The notes below the pieces were generated by a model. It saw only the letters and a program-made list of their open reading frames with translations. It did not search any database and was not told the DNA's origin. A program made the position numbers and the translations under genes. From Zoogloea sp016790385 (GTDB lineage Bacteria > Pseudomonadota > Gammaproteobacteria > Burkholderiales > Rhodocyclaceae), in assembly GCF_041916735.1 (NCBI RefSeq), contig NZ_JAYRYY010000013.1: a DNA stretch of 64,000 nt; one strand, 5' to 3'. Positions 50,092 through 58,947 of the stretch are shown here, in pieces; position 1 is the first letter of the stretch; each line of letters begins with the position of its first letter.

Positions 50092-51356
50092 ACATGCTCT
50101 TACGCTCGTCCGGTGGCCGTCGCATGTGGGCGGCCCTGTTATCTGCCGCGCTGGTGACGGGGGGCTGTAGCGGCGTGGATCCGGTGCCATCTCCTCCGCC
50201 GGAGGGGCCGGGCCAGGTGATCCGGCCCACTTCGGCCCCTGCCGCGCCTCCCCCCATCCAAGCCTACGACACCGCTGTGATCAGTGCCGCGGCGGCCCTG
50301 TTCAACAACGCCAGACTTCCCCAGGAAGGGGCGTTGCAGGGGAGGCGCTACCCCGTGGTGATCGATCCCTTGATCGATGGCGTCACCGGCACCCAGTCGG
50401 TGGCAACCCGATCGATGGGTGAGCGTCTTGTCCAGATGATGCGCGAGCACTACCCGCAATACGACGTGCAGCCCTTCTCGGCGGCCAATGTGGCCCGCAG
50501 CCCGCTGGTGCTGATCGGTACCCTGACCGGCGTCAACGCCCAGAGGCAGACCTCCGGTGAGCGCCAGGCCTACCGCATCTGCCTTGCCCTGGCGGATCTG
50601 CGCAGCGGCAAGCTGGTTGGCAAGGGCCTGGCCTTCGCTTTGCCGGAGGGTGTTGATCCAACGCCACTGCCCTTTTTCAGGGATACGCCGGCGTGGTCCG
50701 ACGACCCGGCGACCGACGGCTACGTCCGGACCTGCCAGGGGACCAAGGCGGGGGATCCGATCAATCCGCTGTACCTGGACCGAATCATGGCTGCTGCCCT
50801 CGTTGCCGAGGCCATCCAGCACTACGATGCCGGGCGCTACCGTGAGGCACTCGACCTTTACGCAAGCGTGCTGGCCATGCCGTCGGGCAGGCAGTTGCGC
50901 GTGCTCAATGGTCTTTATCTCGCCAACTGGAAGCTCGGGCGCCGGGATCAGGCCGCGGCGTCCTTTGCCCGCATCGTCGACTTCGGGCTGGAGCACCGGC
51001 GCCTGGCCGTCAAGTTCCTGTTCCGGCCGGGCTCGACGGCTTTCGTGCAGGACGCGAGGCTGAGCGGCCCCTACCCGGTATGGTTGAAGACCATCGCAAC
51101 GCGGGCGGCGAGTTCAGGTGCCTGTCTGGAGGTGACTGGCCACACCAGCCCGACCGGACCGGAGCCTCTGAACGAGCGCCTGTCCCTGCTGCGGGCGGAG
51201 TACGTCCGAAACCGCCTGGATGGAGAGTCAGCCGGACTGGCAAAACGCATGATTGCCAGCGGCGTGGGCTCTCGGCAGACGATGATCGGCAACGGGCGCG
51301 ATGACGCCAGCGATGCCTTGGATCGTCGCGTCGAATTCAAGGTGATCGGCTGCTGA
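50088..51356 (+). CDS. OmpA-family lipoprotein
   Basis: 422 residues: signal with lipobox VTGGC (Cys27), a Pro-rich linker, a middle domain (about 55-230) resembling a curli-biogenesis or FlgO-like alpha/beta fold, helical TPR-like part (about 245-300), and an OmpA C-terminal domain (about 315-422; LEVTGHTSPTGPEPLNERLS). So it should sit in the outer membrane and touch peptidoglycan. Coupled by ATGA to the TIR membrane protein. Similar domain pairs occur in Gammaproteobacteria but the role is unknown. Confidence 0.75.
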   Translation: MNMLLRSSGGRRMWAALLSAALVTGGCSGVDPVPSPPPEGPGQVIRPTSAPAAPPPIQAYDTAVISAAAALFNNARLPQEGALQGRRYPVVIDPLIDGVTGTQSVATRSMGERLVQMMREHYPQYDVQPFSAANVARSPLVLIGTLTGVNAQRQTSGERQAYRICLALADLRSGKLVGKGLAFALPEGVDPTPLPFFRDTPAWSDDPATDGYVRTCQGTKAGDPINPLYLDRIMAAALVAEAIQHYDAGRYREALDLYASVLAMPSGRQLRVLNGLYLANWKLGRRDQAAASFARIVDFGLEHRRLAVKFLFRPGSTAFVQDARLSGPYPVWLKTIATRAASSGACLEVTGHTSPTGPEPLNERLSLLRAEYVRNRLDGESAGLAKRMIASGVGSRQTMIGNGRDDASDALDRRVEFKVIGC

Positions 51357-51375
51357 GATTTGTGATGACGGGCGC

Positions 51376-51777
51376 TCAGTCGCCACCCATCATGCGCCCG
51401 ATCTGTCGCCGGTCGCGTTTGGTGGGGCGGCCGTGGAGGTCGGCGCCGGGGGTGGCGGCGAGCTTGCGCTGTTCCCGCGCGGCTTCGCGGGCGGCCACGC
51501 TGTCGGCGGTCTCCTGGTAGAGCCCCTGGGCAATCGCGGCGCTGCCGCGCTTGTCGGCGATGCCCTTCACTTCGACGCAAAAATGCGTCTCGGCGATCTG
51601 GATGTCGATCCGATCGCCGATCTTCACGTCCCGGGCGGGCTTTACGCGGATGCCGTTGAGTTGGATCTTGCCCCCGTCCACCGCCTCGGTGGCCTGGGTG
51701 CGATGCTTGAAGAAGCGTGCCGCCCACAGCCATTTGTCGAGGCGGACACGTGCGTCGTGGTCTTCCGTTGGTTTCAT
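51376..51777 (-). CDS. hslR: Heat-shock ribosome-associated S4 protein Hsp15
   Basis: 133 residues: S4 RNA-binding domain at the N-terminus (VRLDKWLWAARFFKHRTQATEAV), then a basic tail. Hsp15 binds 50S subunits carrying a stalled peptidyl-tRNA. The ATG overlaps the regA stop by 4 bp, so it is made with the RegBA system. Confidence 0.9.
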   Translation of the reverse strand: MKPTEDHDARVRLDKWLWAARFFKHRTQATEAVDGGKIQLNGIRVKPARDVKIGDRIDIQIAETHFCVEVKGIADKRGSAAIAQGLYQETADSVAAREAAREQRKLAATPGADLHGRPTKRDRRQIGRMMGGD

Positions 51778-52319
51778 TCCTTGACCGGCCGTTTGGCCAG
51801 CTTCCGTTGCAATGTGCGACGGTGCATTTTAAGCGCACGGGCGGTGGCCGAGATGTTTCCCTCGTTCTCGGTGAGTACTCGCTGGATGTGCTCCCATTCG
51901 AGTCGATCCACCGACATCGGCCCGGGGGCCATCTCGTCCTCGGAGATGATCACGTCGGTGGCATTGAGCGCCTTCAGAATGGCGTCCACGTCGGCAGGCT
52001 TGGAGAGGTACTGGGTGGCGCCCAGCTTGATGGCGTCAACGGTGGTGGCAATGCTGGCGTAACCGGTCAGGACGAGGATGCGGCAGTCGGGATTGACTGC
52101 CAGCAGGGGTTCGATCAGGCGCAGGCCCGAACTGCCGGCGATGTTGAGATCAAGGATCACGTATTCCGGTTCGTGTTGCCGGGCAAGTGCCAGGGCGGTC
52201 TCCGGCTCGTGGGCACCGAAGACGGTGAAGCCGCGCTGGGCGAGGGCGCGAGTCAGCACGCGATTGAAGGCCGGGTCGTCATCGACGACAAGAATGTGGG
52301 GGGCGTCCTGCGAGCTCAT
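51774..52319 (-). CDS. regA: Redox response regulator RegA/PrrA/RoxR family
   Basis: 181 residues: receiver domain with phosphoacceptor Asp57 and Lys107, a short linker, and a Fis-type helix-turn-helix (GNISATARALKMHRRTLQRK). Members control respiration, denitrification and carbon/nitrogen metabolism according to redox state. Start overlaps the regB stop by 4 bp. Confidence 0.93.
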   Translation of the reverse strand: MSSQDAPHILVVDDDPAFNRVLTRALAQRGFTVFGAHEPETALALARQHEPEYVILDLNIAGSSGLRLIEPLLAVNPDCRILVLTGYASIATTVDAIKLGATQYLSKPADVDAILKALNATDVIISEDEMAPGPMSVDRLEWEHIQRVLTENEGNISATARALKMHRRTLQRKLAKRPVKE

Positions 52320-53584
52320 GGGCGAAGGGATATAAGGGGAAGGGTGAGGGTGGCGATGGTGCCGCCGCCGGGGCGCGGGGTAAACACGACCTGACCGCCG
52401 CAGCGTTCCACTGCTTCAAAGGCCAGCAACAGGCCGATGCCCAGGCCGTCTCCGCCGCTGCTGCCGTCGTCGTGATGCGTCGCTGCGGGGCGGAAATCGG
52501 CTGGGATGCCGGGGCCGCGGTCGAGAACGCTGACAACGATCCGCGCCTCGTCGACCTCGACCTCGCACTCGACGCCGCTGGGGCTGACGTCGGCGGCGTT
52601 GTTGATGATGTTGTGGATGGCCTGCTCAAGGGTGGTGTCCGCCACCAGGCGCGGCGCCGGGTCGGCGCAGTGGCAGCGCAGGCTGAGGGGGACATGGGGC
52701 CGCAGGCTGCGCCAGCGATCGATGATGCCGCGCAGCCAGACGTCGGTGGGCAGCGCTTCACCGCCTTCGGCACGCAGGCTGCCGGCGCGCAGGGTCAGGT
52801 TGCTCAGGATGGCCTTGCAGTGCCCCACCTGTTGACGCAGAAGTTCAGCGTCGGCGCGGACATCATCATCCAGTCGCGGGTTGCGGACCAGCTCCCCGGC
52901 GAGGATGGCCATGGTCCCCAGCGGCGTCCCCAGCTCGTGGGCGGCGCCGGCAGCCAGATTACCGAGGGCCACGATGCGCTCGTTGCGCAGGCGGGCCTCG
53001 CGGGCTTCGGCCAGGGCCTGGTCGCGGCTGCGGATGGCGGCGGTCATGCGCACCACGTACCAGACGATGACACCGGCGGAGAGGGCGAAGGTGAGCCACA
53101 TGCCGGCCAGGTGCCAATGCACCGCCAGGCCGGAATCGTAGATGTCGAGCTGTTCGTTGAAATCCCACAGGATTGAATAGGCCGCCACGGCCTCCGCCGC
53201 CACGGCCCAGGCGTAGAGCGGGGTGAGGGTTGCCGCGCCGATGGCCACCAGGGGCAGAAGCAGGGATATCAGCGGGTTGGTGGCGCCGCCGGTGAAATAC
53301 AGAAAGACGCTCCACGCGCCCAGGTCGATACTGAGCTGGAGGAAGAGCTCGGCCGGGTGCAGATCGCTCAGACGGCGGGCACGCAGCAGGGACACCACGT
53401 TGATGGCGATCAGGGCGGCCACCACCTGTAACAGTGGTCTCGCCGGCAGGGGGATGTCGAGCAGCCAGGGGACTGATACCACCACCACCAGCATGCTCGC
53501 GACCGACAGCCAGCGTAGATTGAGCAGGCGCCGCAAGGCATCGGCGGGGTTGGAGGGGGTGACGGCGGCAAGCGGCAGGGGCAT
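52316..53584 (-). CDS. regB: Redox sensor histidine kinase RegB/PrrB family
   Basis: 422 residues: about six membrane helices (25-180), the ubiquinone-binding motif GGATNPL (99-105; GGxxNPF in Rhodobacter RegB), the H-box AAHELGTPL with His216, a redox-Cys candidate Cys256 (QVGHCKAIL), and an ATPase domain with N, G1 and G2 boxes (NNAADVS, DRGPGIP, GDGLGIGL). With regA it should govern aerobic/anaerobic switching, perhaps including nor genes. Confidence 0.93.
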   Translation of the reverse strand: MPLPLAAVTPSNPADALRRLLNLRWLSVASMLVVVVSVPWLLDIPLPARPLLQVVAALIAINVVSLLRARRLSDLHPAELFLQLSIDLGAWSVFLYFTGGATNPLISLLLPLVAIGAATLTPLYAWAVAAEAVAAYSILWDFNEQLDIYDSGLAVHWHLAGMWLTFALSAGVIVWYVVRMTAAIRSRDQALAEAREARLRNERIVALGNLAAGAAHELGTPLGTMAILAGELVRNPRLDDDVRADAELLRQQVGHCKAILSNLTLRAGSLRAEGGEALPTDVWLRGIIDRWRSLRPHVPLSLRCHCADPAPRLVADTTLEQAIHNIINNAADVSPSGVECEVEVDEARIVVSVLDRGPGIPADFRPAATHHDDGSSGGDGLGIGLLLAFEAVERCGGQVVFTPRPGGGTIATLTLPLISLRP

Positions 53585-53733
53585 CGGGCGATTATCCCCG
53601 GAGCAAAGGTCAGGAGGGCCGGCGGGTGTCCAGGCAGGTGCGTGCGCCTGGGCAAGACATCAACCGGCCGGCGGACTTTAGCCTCCGGCGCACGGAGACG
53701 GAATGCGGTGGATTGTCGCAGCCTCGCAAGGGC

Positions 53734-54171
53734 TTACAGGCGCCGGATTTCGCCCTTGTCCACGTTGACCTTGTCGCCGGGACGGACGTCAGGACGGGTG
53801 TCCGTCCGAATATCCCGGTCAATTCCGTCGTCAAAGCGCACGGTGATGGTCCATTCCCGCTCCGCGGCCATCTGCGAGCCCATGCGGCTGCCGATCATCG
53901 AAGCCCCGATGCTGCCTGCCGTGGCCGCGACCGTGCGGCCGAAACCGCTGCCGATCTGCCCGCCGACCACCGAGCCCACGATGGCCCCGCCAATCGCCCC
54001 GACAATGCTTCCGGCAGTGCTGCCGGACTCGGATTCGGCTATGGCCATGACCACGCCCGTACCGCTGGGCCCGCCGCGGGGGCTGCCACCCGTTGAGGCG
54101 CAGGCGCCGAGAACGACGACGAGTGACGCGAGGAGAAGGCCGCGGAGTGCTGTCCAGATGTGCTTGCCCAT
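53734..54171 (-). CDS. Glycine-zipper outer-membrane lipoprotein (SlyB/17-kDa-antigen-like)
   Basis: 145 residues: lipobox LGAC (Cys24), a glycine-zipper 2TM region (about 50-100, with Gly every fourth residue), and a small C-terminal beta domain (VRFDDGIDRDIRTD...GDKVNVDKGEIRR). Related to SlyB/Pcp lipoproteins. 3 bp after the solute-binding-protein gene on the same strand, so probably co-transcribed. Confidence 0.87.
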   Translation of the reverse strand: MGKHIWTALRGLLLASLVVVLGACASTGGSPRGGPSGTGVVMAIAESESGSTAGSIVGAIGGAIVGSVVGGQIGSGFGRTVAATAGSIGASMIGSRMGSQMAAEREWTITVRFDDGIDRDIRTDTRPDVRPGDKVNVDKGEIRRL

Positions 54172-54174
54172 GGC

Positions 54175-55062
54175 TTACTCCGGGGTTGCGCCAAGGTAAT
54201 ACATGGCACCCAGCAGCGGGCCGGGCTTGCCGAAGCCGGCGAACCAGCGCTCGTACAGGCCGTCGATGGCCGGACTGCGGTAGATCGTGGAGATGGCGCG
54301 GTTGACTGCCACCCGGAAGGCCGCGTCCTGGCGCATCATCAGCGCGTAAGGCTCCATGGAAATGTCTTCATCCACCACCCCAAGGGCCTGGCGATCCCGT
54401 GCTTTGCGGCCCAGACCGATGAGAATCAGGCGGTCGTTGGCATAGGCGTCCACGCGGCCATCCTCGACGGCCCTCAGCCCGTCTTCTTCCGAGTCCACAC
54501 TGAGCACTTCTGCCGTGATGCCGCGCTGGGTCAGGGCGCGGCGCAGATTGTCCTCACCGGTACTCCCCCGGGTGGCGGCAACCTTGCGCCCGGCCACGTC
54601 GGCGACGCGCTTCACGCCGCCGCTGCTGCGCACCAGCAGGCCCGTGCCATCCACGAATATCAGGTTGGAAAAATCCACCTTTTCCATGCGTGACAGGGTC
54701 GCACTGGTGGTGCCGCATTCCAGGTCCACCCGCCCGCTGGTCACGGCCTCGATGCGGCTGGCGGAGGTGACCGCAACCCACTGGATGCGCAAGTCGGGCA
54801 GCGAGAGGTTGTGGCGCAGCAGGGTCACGACCTCCTGACACAGCTCCACCGAATAGCCCCAGGGCTGGGCGTTGTCGCCCGTGAACGAAAACGGCGCCGA
54901 GTCGGTTCGATAACCCAGGCTGATCACGCCCGTTTCCTTGAGTTTGTGCAAGGTTCCCGGGCTGTCCGGGCTCTGGGCCATGGACAGCGAGGAGAGTGCC
55001 CACAGCAGCCCGGCTGCCAGGAGGCGGGTGCGGTGTCGACGGGAATTGGGGGAGGTCGGCAT
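54175..55062 (-). CDS. Amino-acid ABC-type periplasmic binding protein (GltI family)
   Basis: 295 residues: signal peptide (1-29), then a type II periplasmic-binding fold with the family segments APFSFTGDNAQPWGYSVELCQ and VDLECGTTSATLSR. Closest known relatives bind glutamate/aspartate. No permease or ATPase genes are adjacent, so it may serve a distant transporter or a sensory role. Precedes the glycine-zipper lipoprotein gene. Confidence 0.85.
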   Translation of the reverse strand: MPTSPNSRRHRTRLLAAGLLWALSSLSMAQSPDSPGTLHKLKETGVISLGYRTDSAPFSFTGDNAQPWGYSVELCQEVVTLLRHNLSLPDLRIQWVAVTSASRIEAVTSGRVDLECGTTSATLSRMEKVDFSNLIFVDGTGLLVRSSGGVKRVADVAGRKVAATRGSTGEDNLRRALTQRGITAEVLSVDSEEDGLRAVEDGRVDAYANDRLILIGLGRKARDRQALGVVDEDISMEPYALMMRQDAAFRVAVNRAISTIYRSPAIDGLYERWFAGFGKPGPLLGAMYYLGATPE

Positions 55063-55376
55063 GGTGAGATTCTCCGGTGTGCAGGGAAGGTTTGGGTTTG
55101 AAATTGCCCCGTCATTATTCTAGCGGTGTGCGGCCCCACCGAGGGGGCTGCGGAGGCGCTTCCTCCCTGGCGCTGGCGGAAGGGCGGGGCGCAAATAGTG
55201 TTTGCTTTAGGCGGCGATACAGTGCACAGTACGGCTCGCGATCTTCAAGTAGTGTTGTTGTTGTGTGGTTCAGTACCCGCAGTCCTGCGGCAGTCCTCCC
55301 TTCATCACCCCGCCGTCTTGAGCTTCGCCCTACCCTCAGGGCACGTCCCTGCTTTTTCTTTTAAAGGATATTCAAA
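55063..55376. other. 314-bp region with cspA promoter and leader
   Basis: Separates the minus-strand binding-protein gene from cspA. cspA mRNAs usually have long structured leaders, and this region is long enough for one, but I could not identify a cold-box or promoter with confidence. AAAGGA before the cspA ATG is the ribosome-binding site. No gene seen. Confidence 0.5.
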
Positions 55377-55583
55377 ATGGCAACTGGTACCGTGAAGTGG
55401 TTCAATGATTCCAAGGGCTTCGGTTTCATCACTCCGGAAGCTGGCGGTGAAGATCTCTTCGCCCACTTCTCCGCGATTCAAGGCTCCGGCTTCAAGACCC
55501 TGACCGAAGGTCAGCGCGTGACGTTCGACGTCACCACCGGCCCGAAGGGTCAGCAGGCTTCCAACATCCGCACGGCCGAGTAA
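55377..55583 (+). CDS. cspA: Cold-shock protein CspA family
   Basis: 68 residues, single cold-shock domain with RNP1 KGFGFI and RNP2 DLFAHF. RNA chaperone. Followed by a terminator and then the second infA gene. Whether cold-induced cannot be told, but it has a long leader region. Confidence 0.95.
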   Translation: MATGTVKWFNDSKGFGFITPEAGGEDLFAHFSAIQGSGFKTLTEGQRVTFDVTTGPKGQQASNIRTAE

Positions 55584-55678
55584 TCGCCGCGTGAAGCCTG
55601 TCCGGCATCTCTGCCGGGCAGGTGCACTGCCAGGTGACGAGCATCTGAGATACGTCCAGGTCCGCCTCCTCATGAATG

Positions 55679-55703
55679 AGCCCGGTTCATGCCGGGCTTT
55701 TTC
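55679..55703 (+). terminator. Rho-independent terminator of cspA
   Basis: AGCCCGG (55679-55685) pairs with CCGGGCT (55692-55698), followed by a T-rich stretch (TTTTTCTTTTT). It lies about 95 bp after the cspA stop and directly before the infA ribosome-binding site, so some read-through into infA is possible. Confidence 0.85.
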
Positions 55704-55729
55704 TTTTTCATCTACCAGGAGACATGGCC

Positions 55730-55987
55730 ATGGCCAAGGAAGAGCTCATTGAAATGCAGGGCGTCGTCATGGAGGTGCTGCCTGACGCACGCTTCCGGGT
55801 CACTCTGGACAACGGCCACATGCTGGTGGCCTACACCGGCGGCAAGATGCGCAAGCACCACATCCGCATCCTTGCGGGTGACAAGGTATCTCTCGAACTG
55901 TCTCCCTATGACCTCTCAAAGGGGCGCATCACCTTCCGGCACCTCGAAGGTCGTGGCAGTGGTCCGGTGCCCCAGCGTCGGCGTTGA
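55730..55987 (+). CDS. infA: Translation initiation factor IF-1 (second copy)
   Basis: 85 residues, homologous to the copy at 30183 over most of the length with substitutions throughout. The start at 55730 is eight bases after AGGAG; an ATG at 55724 is too close. Lies between the cspA terminator and a methyltransferase gene that starts about 8 bp after it. The pairing with cspA suggests a stress-related copy, which is inference. Confidence 0.94.
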   Translation: MAKEELIEMQGVVMEVLPDARFRVTLDNGHMLVAYTGGKMRKHHIRILAGDKVSLELSPYDLSKGRITFRHLEGRGSGPVPQRRR

Positions 55988-55995
55988 CCCGCCCG

Positions 55996-56652
55996 ATGCC
56001 CGGCTATGAGGTGAAGTTTCAGCAGGTGGGCGTGGTGGGCGGGGACGATCTCGCGATCCGTTCGCTCCTGGACTGCCAGCAATATTTCGATCCCTTGGGT
56101 GAGGCGGAGGCTGCGGGAATCTCTCCAGCCACTTGGCCCCTGTTCGGTCAGGTCTGGCCATCCGCCCGCAAACTGGCCGATCTGATGCAGTTCCGCGAGT
56201 TGGGCGGGCGTCGCATCCTGGAAATCGGCTGTGGGCTGGCTCTGGCCAGCCTGGTGGTCCACCGCCGGCTCGGCAATGTCACCGCCACCGACTGCCATCC
56301 CCTGGCCTCTGGTTTTCTGAGCGCCAACCTGGCCCTCAATCACTTGCCCGAACTGAAGTATGAGACGGGAAACTGGGCGCGCAGCAATCCGCTGCTCGGC
56401 GAGTTCGACCTGATCATCGGAAGCGATGTGCTCTACGAGCGCAATCATCCCGAGCAATTGGCGGCCTTCATTCAGCTGCATGCAGCCCCCATGGCCGAGG
56501 TGCTGATCGTCGATCCAAACCGGGGCAACCGCTCGGCCTTCAACAAAGCCATGGCCCTGGCGGGATTCGTCCTGATCGATACCCCCATCGATACCCCCCT
56601 GGACGATGGCAGCCCCTATCGGGGGCGTCTGCTCCAGTACTGTCGGGGCTGA
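55996..56652 (+). CDS. Class I SAM-dependent methyltransferase (lysine-methyltransferase-like)
   Basis: 218 residues; SAM-binding motif ILEIGCGLALASLV, acidic motif TATDCHPLA, and IIGSDVLYERNHPEQL, which resembles the protein-methyltransferase family 16 (METTL21/nicotinamide N-methyltransferase-like). WPLFGQVWPSA is also typical. ATG at 55996 chosen; a TTG at 55984 overlaps the infA stop. Protein substrate suggested by family only. Confidence 0.78.
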   Translation: MPGYEVKFQQVGVVGGDDLAIRSLLDCQQYFDPLGEAEAAGISPATWPLFGQVWPSARKLADLMQFRELGGRRILEIGCGLALASLVVHRRLGNVTATDCHPLASGFLSANLALNHLPELKYETGNWARSNPLLGEFDLIIGSDVLYERNHPEQLAAFIQLHAAPMAEVLIVDPNRGNRSAFNKAMALAGFVLIDTPIDTPLDDGSPYRGRLLQYCRG

Positions 56653-56802
56653 TTTTCGCCCCTGCCCGAGCGGTGGGCAACGCCCGCTGCTGGCGGGCCT
56701 GATTCGGTTTCCCGCCGCCACGCACTGCGTTCCGAATTTCTCACTTCCGCATGTCGCGCCCGCCTGCCGCGCGAATTCGTCCGGTGCACCCTGGGAGCGC
56801 CG

Positions 56803-56833
56803 CAAAAAAAAGCGGGCGCCCGTGGGCGCCCGA
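56803..56833 (-). terminator. Rho-independent terminator of actP
   Basis: On the minus strand CGGGCGCC and GGCGCCCG form an 8-bp stem with a 4-base loop, followed by a run of eight T (A run at 56804-56811). It lies 43 bp past the actP stop. Confidence 0.9.
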
Positions 56834-56875
56834 AAGTTCCTCGAGGGGGAGGAAAGATAGGTCTGGTATGCGAGC

Positions 56876-58546
56876 TCAGTGGGCGCTGGCGCTGGCGGCG
56901 CCGATACCCGTCTGGGAACGCACGTACTGGTCGTCGAAGCCCGACTTGTCGATGGCGGCCCGGGCGCTCGTGTCGGTGACCGAGAACAGCCAGGTGAAGA
57001 AGAAGGCCAGGGGCATCGAGAACAGGGCCGGCTGCTCGTAGGGGAAGATGGCCTGCGCATTGCCCAGCACCACAACCCACACGGCCTTGGACAGCACCAC
57101 GAAGGTCACCGCCGAGATCAGGCCAGCCAGGCCGCCCAGCAGGGCGCCGCGGGTGGTCAGACCACGCCAGTACATGGACAGGATCAGGATCGGGAAGTTG
57201 GTGGAGGCGGCGATGCCGAAGGTCAGGCCGACGAGGAAGGCGATGTTCTGCTTCTCGAACAGGATGCCCAGCAGCACGGCGACGATGCCGAGGCCGATGG
57301 TGGCGATCTTGGAGACACGCATTTCCTGGGTTTCGGTGGCGGAGCCCTTGCAGATCACCCGGGCGTAGATGTCGTGGGCGATGGCCGATGCGCCGGCCAG
57401 AGCCAGACCGGACACCACCGCCAGGATGGTGGCGAAGGCCACGGCAGACATGAAGCCCAGGAACAGGTTGCCGCCGACGGCCTTGGACAGGTGCATCACC
57501 GGCATGTTGCCGCCGCCGATGATCTTGCCGCCGACCACACCGCCTTCATAGAACTCGGGGTTGGTGCCGACGATGGTGATGGCGATCAGGCCGAGGGCAC
57601 ACACCACCATGAAGAAGTAGCCGATGCAGCCGCTGGCCACGAACACGCTCTTGCGGGCTTCCTTGGCATTCGGCACGGTGAAGAAGCGCATCATGATGTG
57701 GGGCAGGCCGGCGGTGCCGAAAACCAGACCCAGGGACAGGGACACGGCGGTGACTGGGTCGGCCATCAGGGAGCCGGGGCCCATGATCTTGATGCCGTCC
57801 TTGTGCACTTCCACGGCCTTCTTGGCCACTTCTTCCAGGCTGAAACCGAACTGGCTCATGGACAGGAAGAGCAGCACGGTGCCGCCGAAGAGCATCAGGC
57901 AGGCCTTGATGATCTGCACCCAGGTGGTGGCGATCATGCCGCCGAAGGTTACGTAGATCACCATGAGCACGCCCACCACGATCACCGCGGTGGCGTAGTC
58001 AAGACCGAACAGCAGCTTGATGAGCTGACCGGCACCGACCATCTGCACGATCAGGTAAAAACACACCACCGTCAGCGAACCGAAGGCCGCGAAGGTACGG
58101 ATGGTGCCCTGGTCGAGGCGGTAGGAGGCGATGTCGGCGAAGGTGAACTTGCCCAGGTTGCGCAGGCGCTCGGCCATCAGGAACAGGATCACCGGCCAGC
58201 CGACGAAGAAGCCGATGGCGTAGATGAAACCGTCCAGACCCTTCGAAAAGGTCAGTGCCGAAAGGCCCAGCAGGGTGGCGGCGGACATGTAGTCGCCGGC
58301 GATGGCCAGACCGTTCTGGAAGCCGCTGATGCCGCCACCGGCGGTGTAGAAGTCGGCGGTGGACTTGGTCCGGCTGGCCGCCCAGTAGGTGATGCCCATG
58401 GTGGCCACCACAAAGATGAAGAACATCCCGATGGCGGTGAGGTTGAGGGGTTGCTTCTGGGCCACGCCGACGGCGTCGGCGGCGAAGGCGCCCGCGCCGG
58501 CCAGGGCCAGCAGGGCCGCGCCGATGAGGTGCTTGCGATTGATCAC
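56876..58546 (-). CDS. actP: Cation/acetate symporter ActP
   Basis: Sodium:solute symporter family importer of acetate and related monocarboxylates. 556 residues, N-terminal leader, 13-14 helices, with the family's G-x-YMSAATLLG (about 85) and AGLPHIMMRFF segments. Overlaps the DUF485 gene by 4 bp. Full length. Confidence 0.93.
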   Translation of the reverse strand: MINRKHLIGAALLALAGAGAFAADAVGVAQKQPLNLTAIGMFFIFVVATMGITYWAASRTKSTADFYTAGGGISGFQNGLAIAGDYMSAATLLGLSALTFSKGLDGFIYAIGFFVGWPVILFLMAERLRNLGKFTFADIASYRLDQGTIRTFAAFGSLTVVCFYLIVQMVGAGQLIKLLFGLDYATAVIVVGVLMVIYVTFGGMIATTWVQIIKACLMLFGGTVLLFLSMSQFGFSLEEVAKKAVEVHKDGIKIMGPGSLMADPVTAVSLSLGLVFGTAGLPHIMMRFFTVPNAKEARKSVFVASGCIGYFFMVVCALGLIAITIVGTNPEFYEGGVVGGKIIGGGNMPVMHLSKAVGGNLFLGFMSAVAFATILAVVSGLALAGASAIAHDIYARVICKGSATETQEMRVSKIATIGLGIVAVLLGILFEKQNIAFLVGLTFGIAASTNFPILILSMYWRGLTTRGALLGGLAGLISAVTFVVLSKAVWVVVLGNAQAIFPYEQPALFSMPLAFFFTWLFSVTDTSARAAIDKSGFDDQYVRSQTGIGAASASAH

Positions 58547-58854
58547 TTGGAGGCCTCCCGGACGATCTCATTATTGATCTGGTCAAACTCGCCATTGGAG
58601 CGGCTGACGAACCAGCCGGTCAGCAGCCAGGAGCCGATGATGATGGCGGCGCCAATGGGCACGCCGATGGTCAGCATGCCGCCTTCGGAAATCGGGGTGC
58701 GCAGCACTTCCGGCGCGAAAGCGACCAGCGCCATCATTCCGTAGTAGGACGCCATCACGATGGCCGTGAGCAGGTAGGCAAAGCGGCTGCGCTTGCCCTC
58801 CAGCTCGGCAAAGCGGGGGTTGGCCCGCACTTTCTTGTAGATATCCGCTGACAT
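58543..58854 (-). CDS. DUF485 membrane protein (YjcH-like)
   Basis: 103 residues with two membrane helices; standard partner of ActP, always directly upstream in proteobacteria. GGAGG precedes the ATG at 58854. Exact role unknown. Confidence 0.93.
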   Translation of the reverse strand: MSADIYKKVRANPRFAELEGKRSRFAYLLTAIVMASYYGMMALVAFAPEVLRTPISEGGMLTIGVPIGAAIIIGSWLLTGWFVSRSNGEFDQINNEIVREASK

Positions 58855-58947
58855 GATTCCTCCTGGAAAGGTGATTGAAGGTCTTTCTGTTTAGTTATGG
58901 TCTCGGGGTGGGTGCTGTTCTCCTCCCCGGTTCTTGCTACATGCGAT

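Noticed and set aside
49195..51356. TIR gene as part of a classical anti-phage island
   Set aside because: No known defence gene (restriction, CBASS, Thoeris ThsA-like, Argonaute) lies nearby and no mobile element flanks it. The TIR pair is still reported as a finding for its architecture.
56879..58744. A 621-codon His/Gly-rich open frame on the plus strand
   Set aside because: Mirror frame of actP and the DUF485 gene; the His-rich look comes from GTG/ATG codons read backwards.
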